From positions 4,297,501 to 4,361,500 of the forward strand of contig NZ_JAPEPO010000001.1 of NCBI RefSeq assembly GCF_026340095.1: DNA of 64,000 nt, read 5' to 3'. A program made the position numbers and the translations under genes. The notes beneath the pieces are model-generated. The model did not search any database. It saw nothing but the letters and a program-made list of their open reading frames with translations, and was not told where the DNA came from. Every line of letters starts with the position of its first letter. The first letter of the stretch is position 1. This document shows, piece after piece, positions 43,077 to 51,863 of the stretch. Origin of the DNA: Streptomyces sp. NBC_01446. GTDB lineage: Bacteria > Actinomycetota > Actinomycetes > Streptomycetales > Streptomycetaceae.

Positions 43077-43807
43077 TCCGCGCCCCCGGCCCGCAGCACG
43101 TATCCCACACCCCGCACCGTATGAACCAGCCTCGGCTCGCCGCCCGCCTCCGTCTTCCGTCGCAGATACATCACGTACACGTCCAGGGAGTTGGAGCTGG
43201 GTTCGAAGTCGAAGCCCCACACCGCCTTGAGGATCTGCTCGCGGGTGAGGACCTGGCGCGGGTGGGCCAGGAACATCTCCAGGAGTGTGAACTCCGTGCG
43301 GGTCAGTTCGACGGTGCGCGCGCCGCGCGTGACCTCGCGGGTCGCGAGATCCATCCGCAGGTCCGCGAAGGACAGGACGTCACCCGCGTCGTCCGCCGGG
43401 CCCGCCGCGGAGGCGTATGCGCTGCGCCGCAGCAGCGCCCGTACCCGCGCGAACAGTTCGTCCAGTTCGAAGGGCTTGACCAGGTAGTCGTCGGCGCCCG
43501 CGTCGAGCCCGGTCACGCGGTCGCCGACGGTGTCGCGGGCCGTGAGCATCAGGATCGGCGTCCTGGAACCGCCGGCCCGCAGCCGCCGGGCGGCCGTGAG
43601 GCCGTCCATGCGCGGCATCTGGATGTCGAGGACGACCAGGTCGGGCTGGTACGCGGCCGCCTTGTCGAGCGCGTCCGCGCCGTCGACCGCGACCTCCGTG
43701 CCGTACCCCTCGAAGGCGAGGCTGCGCCGCAGCGCCTCGCGGACGGCGGGTTCGTCGTCGACGATGAGAATGCGCTGGGGTTCGCGGTCGCCTTCGGCGG
43801 GACTCAT
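43073..43807 (-). CDS. OmpR-family response regulator
   Basis: A 244-residue regulator. Receiver with acidic residues D17-D18 and probable phospho-Asp61 (LVVLDIQMPRMDG). The winged-helix domain is at about 145-240 (VELTRTEFTLLEMFLAHPRQVLTREQIL, SLDVYVMYLRRKTE). It is 101 bases downstream of the htrA-like gene and probably coexpressed with it. Direct repeats with an 11-base period in the htrA promoter are candidate binding sites. Confidence 0.95.
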   Translation of the reverse strand: MSPAEGDREPQRILIVDDEPAVREALRRSLAFEGYGTEVAVDGADALDKAAAYQPDLVVLDIQMPRMDGLTAARRLRAGGSRTPILMLTARDTVGDRVTGLDAGADDYLVKPFELDELFARVRALLRRSAYASAAGPADDAGDVLSFADLRMDLATREVTRGARTVELTRTEFTLLEMFLAHPRQVLTREQILKAVWGFDFEPSSNSLDVYVMYLRRKTEAGGEPRLVHTVRGVGYVLRAGGAE

Positions 43808-43908
43808 GGGCGGGCTTCCTCGGGGGTTTCGGACGGCGGTGGGGGGCCGGTATCAGCCTCGCACGGTGGTGCTACGGGTGCGTGCGGCGCGGCGGTGCGC
43901 GGCCGGGG

Positions 43909-45009
43909 TCAGCCGCCGGAGGTGCCCCCGCTGCGCAGCGAGTCGAGGTCGGCCTTGACGGTGTCTACGGGGATGGCGAAGCCGAGTCCGACGCTGCCCG
44001 CGCTCGACGATCCCGACCCGCTGTCCGAACTGGCCGAGTACATCGCGGAGTTGATGCCGATGATGTTGCCGTTCATGTCGATGAGGGCGCCGCCGGAGTT
44101 GCCGGGGTTGAGGGACGCGTCGGTCTGGATGGCCTTGTACGTCGTCTTCGACGAGCCCGTGTCGCCGTTGAACTGCTGCCCGCCGAACTCGAACGGCCAC
44201 CGGCCGTCGCTGCCGTCACCCTGCTGCTGCTGTTCCTCGTCCGTGGAGACGGTGACGTCGCGGTCGAGCGCGGAGACGATGCCGCTGGTGACGGTGCCGG
44301 TCAGGCCCTCGGGGGAGCCGATGGCGATGACCTCGTCGCCGACCTTGACGTTGTCGGAGTCGCCGAGGGACGCGGTCTTGAGGCCGGACGCGTTCTTCAG
44401 CTTGATGAGGGCGAGGTCCTTCTTGGCGTCGGTGCCGACGACCTCGGCGGTGTAGGTCTTGCCGTCGCTCGTCCGCACCTTGACCGTCGAGGCGCCGGAG
44501 ACGACGTGGTTGTTGGTGACGATCTCGCCGTCGCTCGTGATGACGACGCCGGAGCCGGTGGAGCTGCCCGCGTTCGAGGTCGCGTTGATCTCCACGATGG
44601 CGGGGCTGACGGCCGCGGCGACACCGGAGACGGTGCCCTTCTGGCTGGTGGGCACGACGGCCGTGCCGGCGGAGGCGGACGTGGACTGCTTGCCGGTCAG
44701 CTCCTGGAAGGCGTAGGCGGTGCCGCCGCCGACGGCCGCGGCGGCGATGGCGACCGCGGCGAGCAGACCGAGCGGACCCCTGACCCGCCGCCGGCGTGCG
44801 GACGGGGCGGCGGGCGGCGCGGGGGAGCCCTCCGGCGTGGGAGCGGGCCACATCGCCGACCCTGGGGCGGCGTTCACCGGCTGCGGCGGGTCGTAGGCGG
44901 GCGGGGGCGGAAAGGCGCCGCCCGCCCCGGGGGTCCCCGGATACGAGGACTGCGAGTGCTGCTGCTGGCCCTGGGGGTACTCGCCGCTTCGGCGGAAGCT
45001 CTCGGTCAT
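43909..45009 (-). CDS. HtrA/DegP-like trypsin protease without PDZ domain
   Basis: A 366-residue membrane-anchored serine protease. A proline-rich cytoplasmic N-terminus (about 1-80) precedes one transmembrane helix (about 83-102). The catalytic triad is His in IVTNNHVVSG, Asp in KKDLALIKL and Ser in NPGNSGGALID. The protein ends about 40 residues after the protease domain, so the usual C-terminal PDZ domain is missing. It should degrade damaged exported proteins or process a regulator. Linked to a two-component system, as in other Streptomyces. Confidence 0.93.
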   Translation of the reverse strand: MTESFRRSGEYPQGQQQHSQSSYPGTPGAGGAFPPPPAYDPPQPVNAAPGSAMWPAPTPEGSPAPPAAPSARRRRVRGPLGLLAAVAIAAAAVGGGTAYAFQELTGKQSTSASAGTAVVPTSQKGTVSGVAAAVSPAIVEINATSNAGSSTGSGVVITSDGEIVTNNHVVSGASTVKVRTSDGKTYTAEVVGTDAKKDLALIKLKNASGLKTASLGDSDNVKVGDEVIAIGSPEGLTGTVTSGIVSALDRDVTVSTDEEQQQQGDGSDGRWPFEFGGQQFNGDTGSSKTTYKAIQTDASLNPGNSGGALIDMNGNIIGINSAMYSASSDSGSGSSSAGSVGLGFAIPVDTVKADLDSLRSGGTSGG

Positions 45010-45351
45010 GGCAGCAAGCCTGAACCGCGTTCATGAGAGCCGCCTGAGCGTGCCCTGAGAGTCCCGCGAGAACCCTGTTTGCCCGAAATAAAGGCGCCCC
45101 GGAAAACGGCGGGTTGACTGAGGGTGAGGTGCGGGAGGGCGCCGGAACAACTCTCACCTGCCTGCTGTGAAGGCCGTGTGTCGAGGAGCCCGTGGGATCT
45201 ACGATCCGTGCGCCGGAGGGGGGTCTGCGGTGGTGCCTGGGTCCGAGCCCGAATCTGATGTCTTGTCCGCTCGGTGTCCGGTACCTGCCGTGATGCGCGC
45301 CGTATGCCCCTTCTCGGGCCCTGAAGCCACTCTTCACACCAGGAGCCCTGA
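45010..45351. promoter_or_regulatory. Divergent promoter region with 11-bp direct repeats
   Basis: 342 bases between the htrA-like gene (minus) and the secreted protease gene (plus). Three repeats with an 11-base period lie close to the htrA start: CATGAGAGCCG (45032-45042), CCTGAGCGTGC (45043-45053) and CCTGAGAGTCC (45054-45064); a weak fourth follows. This spacing is typical of OmpR-family operators. No gene is seen in the rest. Confidence 0.6.
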
Positions 45352-47106
45352 GTGATACCTGCCCTGCGCGACCGCTGGAGACGCCCCGTCACGGCGCTGT
45401 CCACGGCCGCTCTCGCGCTGGCGCTGAGCTGCGCCGGCGCCCTCGTGGCGCACCCCGCCACCGCGGCCGACGATCCGCCCGGACTGCCCGACGCGAGCAT
45501 CGCCCGCACCGCGAATCCGGCGCCTTCCGCCTCCGACGCCGAACTGCGCAAGCGGGTCGTCGAGGCCGCGAAGACCCAGGCGACCCCGGAGACGAAGCCC
45601 AAGAAGACGCCGTTCATCATCGGCGGCACCGAGACGTCGATCTCCTCCGCGCCGTGGATGGTCCAGCTCTCGTACTACGACCCCGCGTCCGGCGACGGCT
45701 ACTTCTGCGGCGGCACCCTCGTCGCCCCGAACAAGGTTCTCACCGCGGCCCACTGCGTCGCCGGTCTGGACTGGGTGAACAACGGCGCGGTCGTGGCCGG
45801 CGCCACCGGCCTGCTCGACAGCGCCAACGGCACCGTCGCGGGCGTCTGGCGCCAGTGGAACCACCCGCGGTACAACGACGCGACCATCCAGAACGACATC
45901 GCGGTCCTCACCCTGGACCGTCCGCTGGAGGACCAGTGGACGAAGCTGGTCCAGAGCAACGACACCGCGTCCTACAAGGCCGGCACCTCCGCCACCGTCT
46001 ACGGCTGGGGCCTGACCTCGGGCGCGCAGGACGCCGACCTGTCGGCGACCCTGCGCAAGGTGACCCTGCCGATGGTCTCCGACTCCACCTGCAACACCGC
46101 GATGCAGTCCGTCCTCGGCGAGGACGACTTCGTCGAGGGCTCGATGTTCTGCGCGGGCACCCCGGCGACGGGCACCGACGAGGGCACCAAGAGCACCTGC
46201 AGCGGTGACTCCGGCGGTCCGGTGGTCGTCGGCGGCCGCGTCGTCGGCATCGTCTCGTGGGGCGTCTCCGGCTGCACCGCGAAGGGCGCCTACCCCGTCT
46301 TCACCAAGGTGTCCTCGTACGTCTGGGCGGCCCAGCCGCGCATCGACGACACGGACCTGAGCTTCGACGGCCGGGCCGACCTGCTGGCGCGCACCCCCTC
46401 CGGGGGCCTGTTCGAGCAGGACAGCAAGGGCACGTCGCTCGCCTCGCGCGCCTACCAGAGCGCCGGCTGGCAGACCGCGAGCTGGGCCCTCCAGGCCGAC
46501 CTGGACCGGGACTTCTTCCAGGACCTGATCATCCGCGACAGCAGAGACGGCAAGCTGTACCGCAGCTACTACAACCACGCGTCCGACGCCTTCGAGTGGA
46601 TGCAGATCACCTCGGTGTGGGGCGGCTACAAGTCGTACGCCATCCCCGGCGACATGACCGGTGACTCCCGCCCCGACCTGGTCGCGGTCGACGCCGACGG
46701 CTCGACGTACCTCTACCCGGGCAAGGGCAACGGCGAGTTCTACGGCAAGGTCAAGGTCGTCGACAAGGCCTGGAAGGGCGTCAAGATCTTCGGCCGCGGC
46801 GACCTGACCGGCGACGGCAAGGCCGACCTCCTGGTCCGCAACAGCTCCGGCGTCCTGTACCTCTACCGGGGCACGCAGGTCGAGAAGACCCCGTTCGCCG
46901 CGCGCATCCAGGCGCGCACGGGCTGGAACTTCACCTCGTACGTGACGAGCGGCGACGTGACCGGCGACGGCATCGCCGACGTCATGGCCCGCGACTCGGG
47001 CGGCACGCTCTGGCTCTACCCGGGCACCAACAAGGCGTCCGCCGACGTCTTCGGCGCCCGCAAGAGCCTGGGCACCGGGTTCAACCAGTACAACCTGATG
47101 TTCTGA
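45352..47106 (+). CDS. Secreted trypsin-like protease with VCBS/FG-GAP repeats
   Basis: A 584-residue exported protease starting at GTG 45352. The signal peptide is at about 1-40 (HPATA), followed by a propeptide and the protease domain opening FIIGGTETSISSAPWMVQL. The triad is His in TAAHC, Asp in QNDIAVLTL and Ser in CSGDSGGPVV. The C-terminal 240 residues carry repeated DxTGDxxxDLLVR elements (GDMTGDSRPDLV, GDLTGDGKADLL, GDVTGDGIADVM), which form a beta-propeller-like binding domain. It probably binds surfaces or polymers while digesting protein. Confidence 0.95.
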   Translation: MIPALRDRWRRPVTALSTAALALALSCAGALVAHPATAADDPPGLPDASIARTANPAPSASDAELRKRVVEAAKTQATPETKPKKTPFIIGGTETSISSAPWMVQLSYYDPASGDGYFCGGTLVAPNKVLTAAHCVAGLDWVNNGAVVAGATGLLDSANGTVAGVWRQWNHPRYNDATIQNDIAVLTLDRPLEDQWTKLVQSNDTASYKAGTSATVYGWGLTSGAQDADLSATLRKVTLPMVSDSTCNTAMQSVLGEDDFVEGSMFCAGTPATGTDEGTKSTCSGDSGGPVVVGGRVVGIVSWGVSGCTAKGAYPVFTKVSSYVWAAQPRIDDTDLSFDGRADLLARTPSGGLFEQDSKGTSLASRAYQSAGWQTASWALQADLDRDFFQDLIIRDSRDGKLYRSYYNHASDAFEWMQITSVWGGYKSYAIPGDMTGDSRPDLVAVDADGSTYLYPGKGNGEFYGKVKVVDKAWKGVKIFGRGDLTGDGKADLLVRNSSGVLYLYRGTQVEKTPFAARIQARTGWNFTSYVTSGDVTGDGIADVMARDSGGTLWLYPGTNKASADVFGARKSLGTGFNQYNLMF

Positions 47107-47124
47107 GCGACCCGGAACACAGCA

Positions 47125-47158
47125 CGCGCGCCGGTCCGGAATTCCGGGCCGGCGCGCG
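47125..47158. terminator. Convergent terminator
   Basis: Arms cgcgcgccggtccgg and ccgggccggcgcgcg (one G-T mismatch) with loop aatt lie between the protease stop and the LacI gene stop. Confidence 0.85.
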
Positions 47159-47169
47159 GTCGTGGGAGG

Positions 47170-48192
47170 TCAGGGGCAGCCGCAGGACTGGCGGACGACC
47201 AGCCGCGAGGGGAACACCTTCAGGCGCTCACGCCGGGACCCGGCGACGCGCAGCGAGTCATCGAGGACGAGATCGACGGCGGACCGCGCCATCGCCGAGC
47301 GGTCGGACGCGACCGTCGTCAGCGGCGGATCCGTCAGACCCGCCTCCTTCACGTCGTCGAACCCGGCGACGGCCAGCTCGCCCGGCACCTCGATCCGCAG
47401 CTCGCGCGCGGCCCGCAGGATGCCGAAGGCCTGGTCGTCCGTGGAGCAGAAGATCGCCGGCGGCCGCTGGGGCCCGGCAAGCAGCTCGAGCCCGATCTTG
47501 TAGGCGTCGTAGCGGTTGTACGGCGCCTCGAACAGCCGCCCCTCGGTGGAGAGCCCCGCCTCGTGCATGGCCCGGCGCCAGCCCTCGACGTGGTCGGAGA
47601 CCGGGTCGCCGACGGACGGCGTCTCGGCGGTGCCGCCGACACAGGCGACATACGGGTGACCGTGCTCGAGCAGATGGCGGGTGGCGAGCTGGGCGCCGCC
47701 GACATCGTCGATGACGACGGCGACGTCGTCGATCGCCTCGGGGCGCTCGTGCAGCAGGACCACGCGCGCGTCCCACGCCTCGATCTCGGCCGCGGCCAGA
47801 TCGTTCAGGCCGTGGCTGACGAGGATGAGGCCGGACACCCGCATGCCGAGGAAGGCCCGCAGATAGTGGACCTCGCGCTCCTCGACGTAGTCGGAGTTGC
47901 CGACGAGGACCATCTTTCCGCGCTCGGACGCCGCCTGTTCGACGGCGTGCGCCATCTCCGCGAAGAACGGCTGGCGCGCGTCCGGCACGATCATGCCTAT
48001 GAGGTCGGTCCGCCGCGACGCCATGGCCTGGGCGACCCGGTCGGGCCGGTACCCCAGTTCCTTGATCGCGGCGAGTACACGCTCGCGCGTGGCCGGGGCA
48101 ACCGGCCTAGGTCCGTTGTTGATGACGTAACTCACGACCGCGGTCGAAGTACCCGCCAGTCGCGCCACATCATCCCGAGTCACCTTGGCCAC
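47170..48192 (-). CDS. LacI-family transcriptional regulator
   Basis: A 340-residue repressor starting at GTG 48192. The helix-turn-helix VTRDDVARLAGTSTAVVSYVINNGPRPV is at the N-terminus, with a hinge helix near residue 50 and a sugar-binding-protein-like domain (about 60-330). The C-terminus RQSCGCP is a common ending in the family. The effector and target genes are not apparent: no sugar transporter or glycosidase lies nearby. Confidence 0.93.
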   Translation of the reverse strand: MAKVTRDDVARLAGTSTAVVSYVINNGPRPVAPATRERVLAAIKELGYRPDRVAQAMASRRTDLIGMIVPDARQPFFAEMAHAVEQAASERGKMVLVGNSDYVEEREVHYLRAFLGMRVSGLILVSHGLNDLAAAEIEAWDARVVLLHERPEAIDDVAVVIDDVGGAQLATRHLLEHGHPYVACVGGTAETPSVGDPVSDHVEGWRRAMHEAGLSTEGRLFEAPYNRYDAYKIGLELLAGPQRPPAIFCSTDDQAFGILRAARELRIEVPGELAVAGFDDVKEAGLTDPPLTTVASDRSAMARSAVDLVLDDSLRVAGSRRERLKVFPSRLVVRQSCGCP

Positions 48193-48215
48193 GCGCGGAG
48201 TCTACGCGGATGGAC

Positions 48216-49088
48216 CTACCGCTGGGCAGGGCGTCCGGCGGCGGCCTCATGAGCGCCTGCCCGGGGCTGCTCGGCAGGCTCCCGCCCGGCATGGGAATCC
48301 GCCGCGGAGCCCGTCTCGTCGGTGTGTGCAGCGGGCTCCGCCGGTGCCGCGTGCTCCGGGTGGTCCGGCCTCGGAGTCGCCGCCTTGGCCTTCGCCCCGT
48401 CCGCCGCCCGCTCGACCTTCTCCGGCGTCACGAAGCGGTAGCCGACGTTGCGCACGGTGCCGATCAGCGACTCGTGCTCGGGCCCGAGCTTCGCGCGCAG
48501 GCGCCGCACATGGACGTCCACGGTGCGGGTGCCGCCGAAGTAGTCGTAGCCCCAGACCTCCTGCAGCAGCTGGGCGCGCGTGAAGACGCGGCCCGGGTGC
48601 TGCGCGAGGTACTTGAGGAGCTCGAACTCCTTGAAGGTCAGGTCGAGGACCCGCCCCTTCAGCTTGGCGCTGTAGGTGGCCTCGTCGACCGACAGGTCGC
48701 CGTTGCGGATCTCCATCGGGGAGTCGTCGGTGACGATCTGCTGGCGGCCCATCGCGAGGCGCAGCCGCGCCTCGACCTCGGCCGGTCCCGCCGTGTCGAG
48801 AAGTACATCGTCGATGCCCCAGTCGGCGGTGACGGCCGCGAGGCCGCCCTCCGTCACGACGAGGACCAGCGGACAGCCGGGCCCGGTGGAGCGGAGAAGC
48901 TGGCACAGGCTGCGTACCTGTGGGAGGTCGCGGCGCCCGTCGATGAGGATGACGTCGGCACCGGGGGTGTCGACGAGAGCCGGGCCCTCGGCGGGGGCGA
49001 CCCGCACGTTGTGCAGCAGCAGGCCGAGAGCGGGGAGCACCTCCGTCGAGGGCTGAAGGGCATTCGTGAGGAGCAGCAATGAACTCAT
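48216..49088 (-). CDS. glnR: Global nitrogen regulator GlnR
   Basis: A 290-residue OmpR-like orphan regulator of nitrogen assimilation genes (glnA, amtB, nirB and others). The receiver-like domain (about 1-115) keeps Asp50 (VILIDGRRD) but lacks the normal acidic pocket, as in known GlnR proteins, which act without phosphorylation by a kinase. The winged helix is at about 130-225 (LTFKEFELLKYLAQHPGRVFTRAQLL, TVDVHVRRLRAKLG). The C-terminal 65 residues are a Pro/Ala/Glu-rich tail. No kinase gene is adjacent. Confidence 0.96.
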   Translation of the reverse strand: MSSLLLLTNALQPSTEVLPALGLLLHNVRVAPAEGPALVDTPGADVILIDGRRDLPQVRSLCQLLRSTGPGCPLVLVVTEGGLAAVTADWGIDDVLLDTAGPAEVEARLRLAMGRQQIVTDDSPMEIRNGDLSVDEATYSAKLKGRVLDLTFKEFELLKYLAQHPGRVFTRAQLLQEVWGYDYFGGTRTVDVHVRRLRAKLGPEHESLIGTVRNVGYRFVTPEKVERAADGAKAKAATPRPDHPEHAAPAEPAAHTDETGSAADSHAGREPAEQPRAGAHEAAAGRPAQR

Positions 49089-49355
49089 CGCGGCCCACCT
49101 GCCTGGGTCGTCCTGCGGTCGTGCACGTTTCGCTCGCCCATAACGTCGGTTCCTCCTCGGTCCCTGCGAGGACGTTTACGGCACTGCTTCGTACTGCTTG
49201 TTCGTACTGCTTTTCGTGCTGTTTTACTGCTTCGGGTCCCGCGCCCTGGGGCCCTGTGCGCCTCGCGGCCGGCGTTCGTATACAACGCGGTCCGAAAGCA
49301 CAAAAGGACCCGGGGGCTTCGCTGCCCGGATCCTCTGCCTAGGAGAATAGCCCAC
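49089..49355. promoter_or_regulatory. glnR / hydrolase divergent region with iterated repeat
   Basis: On the minus strand the glnR upstream sequence repeats AGCAGTACGAA-like units about five times (49180-49235). Near 49305-49335 an imperfect hairpin (arms aggatccggg and cccgggtcct) is followed by T's on the minus strand. No gene is supported in this gap. Confidence 0.55.
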
Positions 49356-50189
49356 ATGAGTTCCGGTCCGGCAGGTCAAGACGCACGATCTTTTGTGCAG
49401 CCGATCACTGCGCGCTCACGGCGTGTGATGCTGCGCACGCGGGACGGGGTCCCGATCGAGGCCGCCCACGACCCCGGGCCGGGCCCCGCCGGCGGCCCGG
49501 TGATCGTGGTCGCGCACGGGTTCACAGGCGATCTGGAACGGCCGCACGTCCGGCGGGCGGCGGGGATGTTCGCGCAGCGTGCCGCCGTGGTCAGCTTCTC
49601 GTTCCGCGGGCACGGGCGGTCCGGCGGGCGGTCCACCGTCGGCGACCGGGAGGTACTCGACCTGGTGGCCGCGGTGGAGTGGGCGAGGTCACTCGGGCAT
49701 GAACAAGTGGTGACCGTCGGCTTCTCGATGGGCGGTTCCGTCGTTCTGCGGCACGCCGCGTTGCACAGGGGGCGCACGGAAGCGCGCTCCGACGCCGTGG
49801 TCGCGGTGAGTGCCCCGGCCCGCTGGTACTACCGCGGGACCGCGCCGATGCGGCGGTTGCACTGGCTCGTGACGCGGCCCGCCGGCCGGATCGTGGGCCG
49901 TATCGGACTCCGCACCCGCATTCACCCGCACGAGTGGGACCCGGTGCCGCTCTCGCCGGTCGAGTCCGTGCCGCTGATCGCGCCGACACCGCTTCTGATC
50001 GTGCACGGCGACCGGGATCCGTACTTCCCCCTCGACCACCCCCGGATGCTCGCCGCGGCCGCGTCCGGCGGGGCCGAGCTGTGGCTGGAACCGGGCATGG
50101 GGCACGCCGAGCACGCGGCGGACGACGGGCTCCTCGCGCGGATCGGCGACTGGGCCACGGCATCATGGACGACGGCAACCGCCGAATAG
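49356..50189 (+). CDS. Alpha/beta hydrolase
   Basis: A 277-residue hydrolase. HGFTGDLERPHVRRAAGMF is the oxyanion-hole region, GFSMGGSVVLRHAALH carries the nucleophile Ser, and the acid and His are in VHGDRDPYFPLDHP and GMGHAEHAADD. Probably an esterase or peptidase-like enzyme; the substrate is unknown. It may be cotranscribed with the MoaD-like gene that starts 49 bases after its stop. Confidence 0.9.
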   Translation: MSSGPAGQDARSFVQPITARSRRVMLRTRDGVPIEAAHDPGPGPAGGPVIVVAHGFTGDLERPHVRRAAGMFAQRAAVVSFSFRGHGRSGGRSTVGDREVLDLVAAVEWARSLGHEQVVTVGFSMGGSVVLRHAALHRGRTEARSDAVVAVSAPARWYYRGTAPMRRLHWLVTRPAGRIVGRIGLRTRIHPHEWDPVPLSPVESVPLIAPTPLLIVHGDRDPYFPLDHPRMLAAAASGGAELWLEPGMGHAEHAADDGLLARIGDWATASWTTATAE

Positions 50190-50238
50190 ACCGCATGTAC
50201 AGACCGCATGGACAGACCGCATGGGAGGAACGCCGCAC

Positions 50239-50493
50239 ATGGCCAACGGGACCATCCGCTACTGGGCCGCGGCCAAGGCGGCCGCCGGTGTCGCCGAGGA
50301 GCCGTACGAGGCCGAGACGCTGGCCGACGCGCTGGACGGCGCGCGTGCGCGACACCCCGGGGACCTGGTGCGCGTCCTGCAGCGTTCCTCGTTCCTGATC
50401 GACGGCGATCCCGTCGGCAAGCGCGGGCATGAGACGGTACGCCTTGCCGAGGGCGGCACGGTCGAGGTGCTCCCGCCGTTCGCAGGAGGGTGA
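50239..50493 (+). CDS. MoaD/ThiS-family sulfur-carrier protein
   Basis: An 84-residue ubiquitin-like protein ending in the diglycine PPFAGG needed for thiocarboxylate formation. ATG 50239 follows GGAGG at 50224. Partners (MoaE, MoeB) are not in the window, so it could serve molybdopterin or another sulfur pathway. Its stop overlaps the upstream alternative start of the next gene. Confidence 0.88.
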   Translation: MANGTIRYWAAAKAAAGVAEEPYEAETLADALDGARARHPGDLVRVLQRSSFLIDGDPVGKRGHETVRLAEGGTVEVLPPFAGG

Positions 50494-50498
50494 CCGCG

Positions 50499-51737
50499 AT
50501 GAGTAACGAGCCGTACGAAGACGAGTACGGGCAGCAGCAGCCGCCCCAGCAGACGCAGCAGTGGCAGGGCCAGACATGGGACACCCAGGTCCAGTCGACG
50601 TACCCGCAGCCCCAGGGATTCGAGCCCGGCCAGTCCCCGTACGGGCAGGCCGCGTATGGGCAGGACCCGGTGAGCCAGACCGGTGGCGAGCAGCAGGCGT
50701 ACGGCGACCAGCAGGTCTACGGCGGTGACCAGCAGGCTTACGGCTACGGGCAGGTGCCGTACGGGCAGGGGCCGGCGGTGCAGACGCCGGGCGGGCAGAC
50801 CACGCCACCGCCCGCGCATGCCGCGTACGGCGAACCGGCCGCGTACGGGCAGGCCCCCCACACCCCCGGAGTCGACCAGCAGACGCAGGTCTTCGGGACG
50901 GTGGCGGCAGCCCAGCCGCTGCCCGTCGCCGAGCCGGAGGCCGCCGCTTACGGGCCCGCCACCGTCACCGGCAACCCCCGCGTCACCGACGCGCAGCGCG
51001 CCCGTGCCGAGGGGCGGTCGCCGATCATCGAGCCGGGGATGCAGCCCGCCGCGCTGACCGCGCTGCTCGGGCTGCTGCTCGCGGGCGGCGCCGCGGTGGG
51101 CCAGTACGCGCTGCTCGTCCCGCTCGTGCTGCTCCAGGCCGTCACGGCCGCCGGCTGGTTCCGGCTCAACGGCATGTGGCCGGCCCGGCAGGGCATCGCG
51201 CTCGCCTTCGCGGGCGGCCTCGCCGCCGACGCCGCGCTGCTCGTCACCGGCCGGGAGAACGCGCCCGCCGCGATCCTCGGCACCCTCGGTGTCTGGGTCC
51301 TGCTCACCCTCGTCCTCCAGCTCCGCAGCCACGCGGCACCGGACGAGCGCATGTACGGCCTGATGGCGACGGTCGCCTCGGCGGCGCTCGCCATCGTCGC
51401 GACCGGACACCTGGCGGCCGACCCGGACGCCGTGACCGTCGGCGCCGTGGCCGTCGCCGTCGCCGTCCTCGCGCGGGCGCTCCCGCTGCCGACGCCCGCC
51501 TCCGTGGCCGTCGCGCTCCTCGCCGCCGCGGGCGCCGGAATCGCGGCCGGCGGTATGACGGACATGGGGTCCGAGGGTGCGCTCCTCGGCCTCGGCGCCG
51601 GTGTCTGCGCGCTGGTCGGCCACCGCGTCGCGAGTTACGACTATCCGTCCCGCTTCGTGCACATGACGGCGGGCGTGGCCCTGCCGCTCACCGCCGCGGC
51701 CCCGGCCGTCTACCTGCTCGGGCGGGTCGTGGGCTGA
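50499..51737 (+). CDS. Membrane protein with Gln/Tyr/Gly-rich N-terminus
   Basis: A 412-residue protein of unknown function. Residues 1-165 are low complexity, with repeated AYGQ and QQxYG units and no predicted fold. Residues about 175-412 hold eight or so hydrophobic helices separated by short loops. ATG 50499 is chosen because AGGAGG lies 9 bases upstream. It is coupled to the MoaD-like gene, but no functional link is known. A terminator follows. Confidence 0.82.
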   Translation: MSNEPYEDEYGQQQPPQQTQQWQGQTWDTQVQSTYPQPQGFEPGQSPYGQAAYGQDPVSQTGGEQQAYGDQQVYGGDQQAYGYGQVPYGQGPAVQTPGGQTTPPPAHAAYGEPAAYGQAPHTPGVDQQTQVFGTVAAAQPLPVAEPEAAAYGPATVTGNPRVTDAQRARAEGRSPIIEPGMQPAALTALLGLLLAGGAAVGQYALLVPLVLLQAVTAAGWFRLNGMWPARQGIALAFAGGLAADAALLVTGRENAPAAILGTLGVWVLLTLVLQLRSHAAPDERMYGLMATVASAALAIVATGHLAADPDAVTVGAVAVAVAVLARALPLPTPASVAVALLAAAGAGIAAGGMTDMGSEGALLGLGAGVCALVGHRVASYDYPSRFVHMTAGVALPLTAAAPAVYLLGRVVG

Positions 51738-51781
51738 GCGTCCGGCGGGCGTACGGCCTGTCACAGCTGATCGACAAGAAT

Positions 51782-51814
51782 CGGGCCGGGCCCCCTACGA
51801 GGGGGCCCGGCCCG
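51782..51814. terminator. Strong terminator
   Basis: Perfect 14-bp stem (cgggccgggccccc and gggggcccggcccg) with loop tacga, 45 bases after the membrane protein stop. Confidence 0.9.
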
Positions 51815-51863
51815 TACTCTCGCGATCAGGAACTGTCGTCCAGGTGGGGAGAAGCACCGGGCC

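Noticed and set aside
49085..49357. 90-codon minus-strand frame upstream of glnR
   Set aside because: It covers the glnR leader repeats and hairpin, has atypical residues and no ribosome-binding site.
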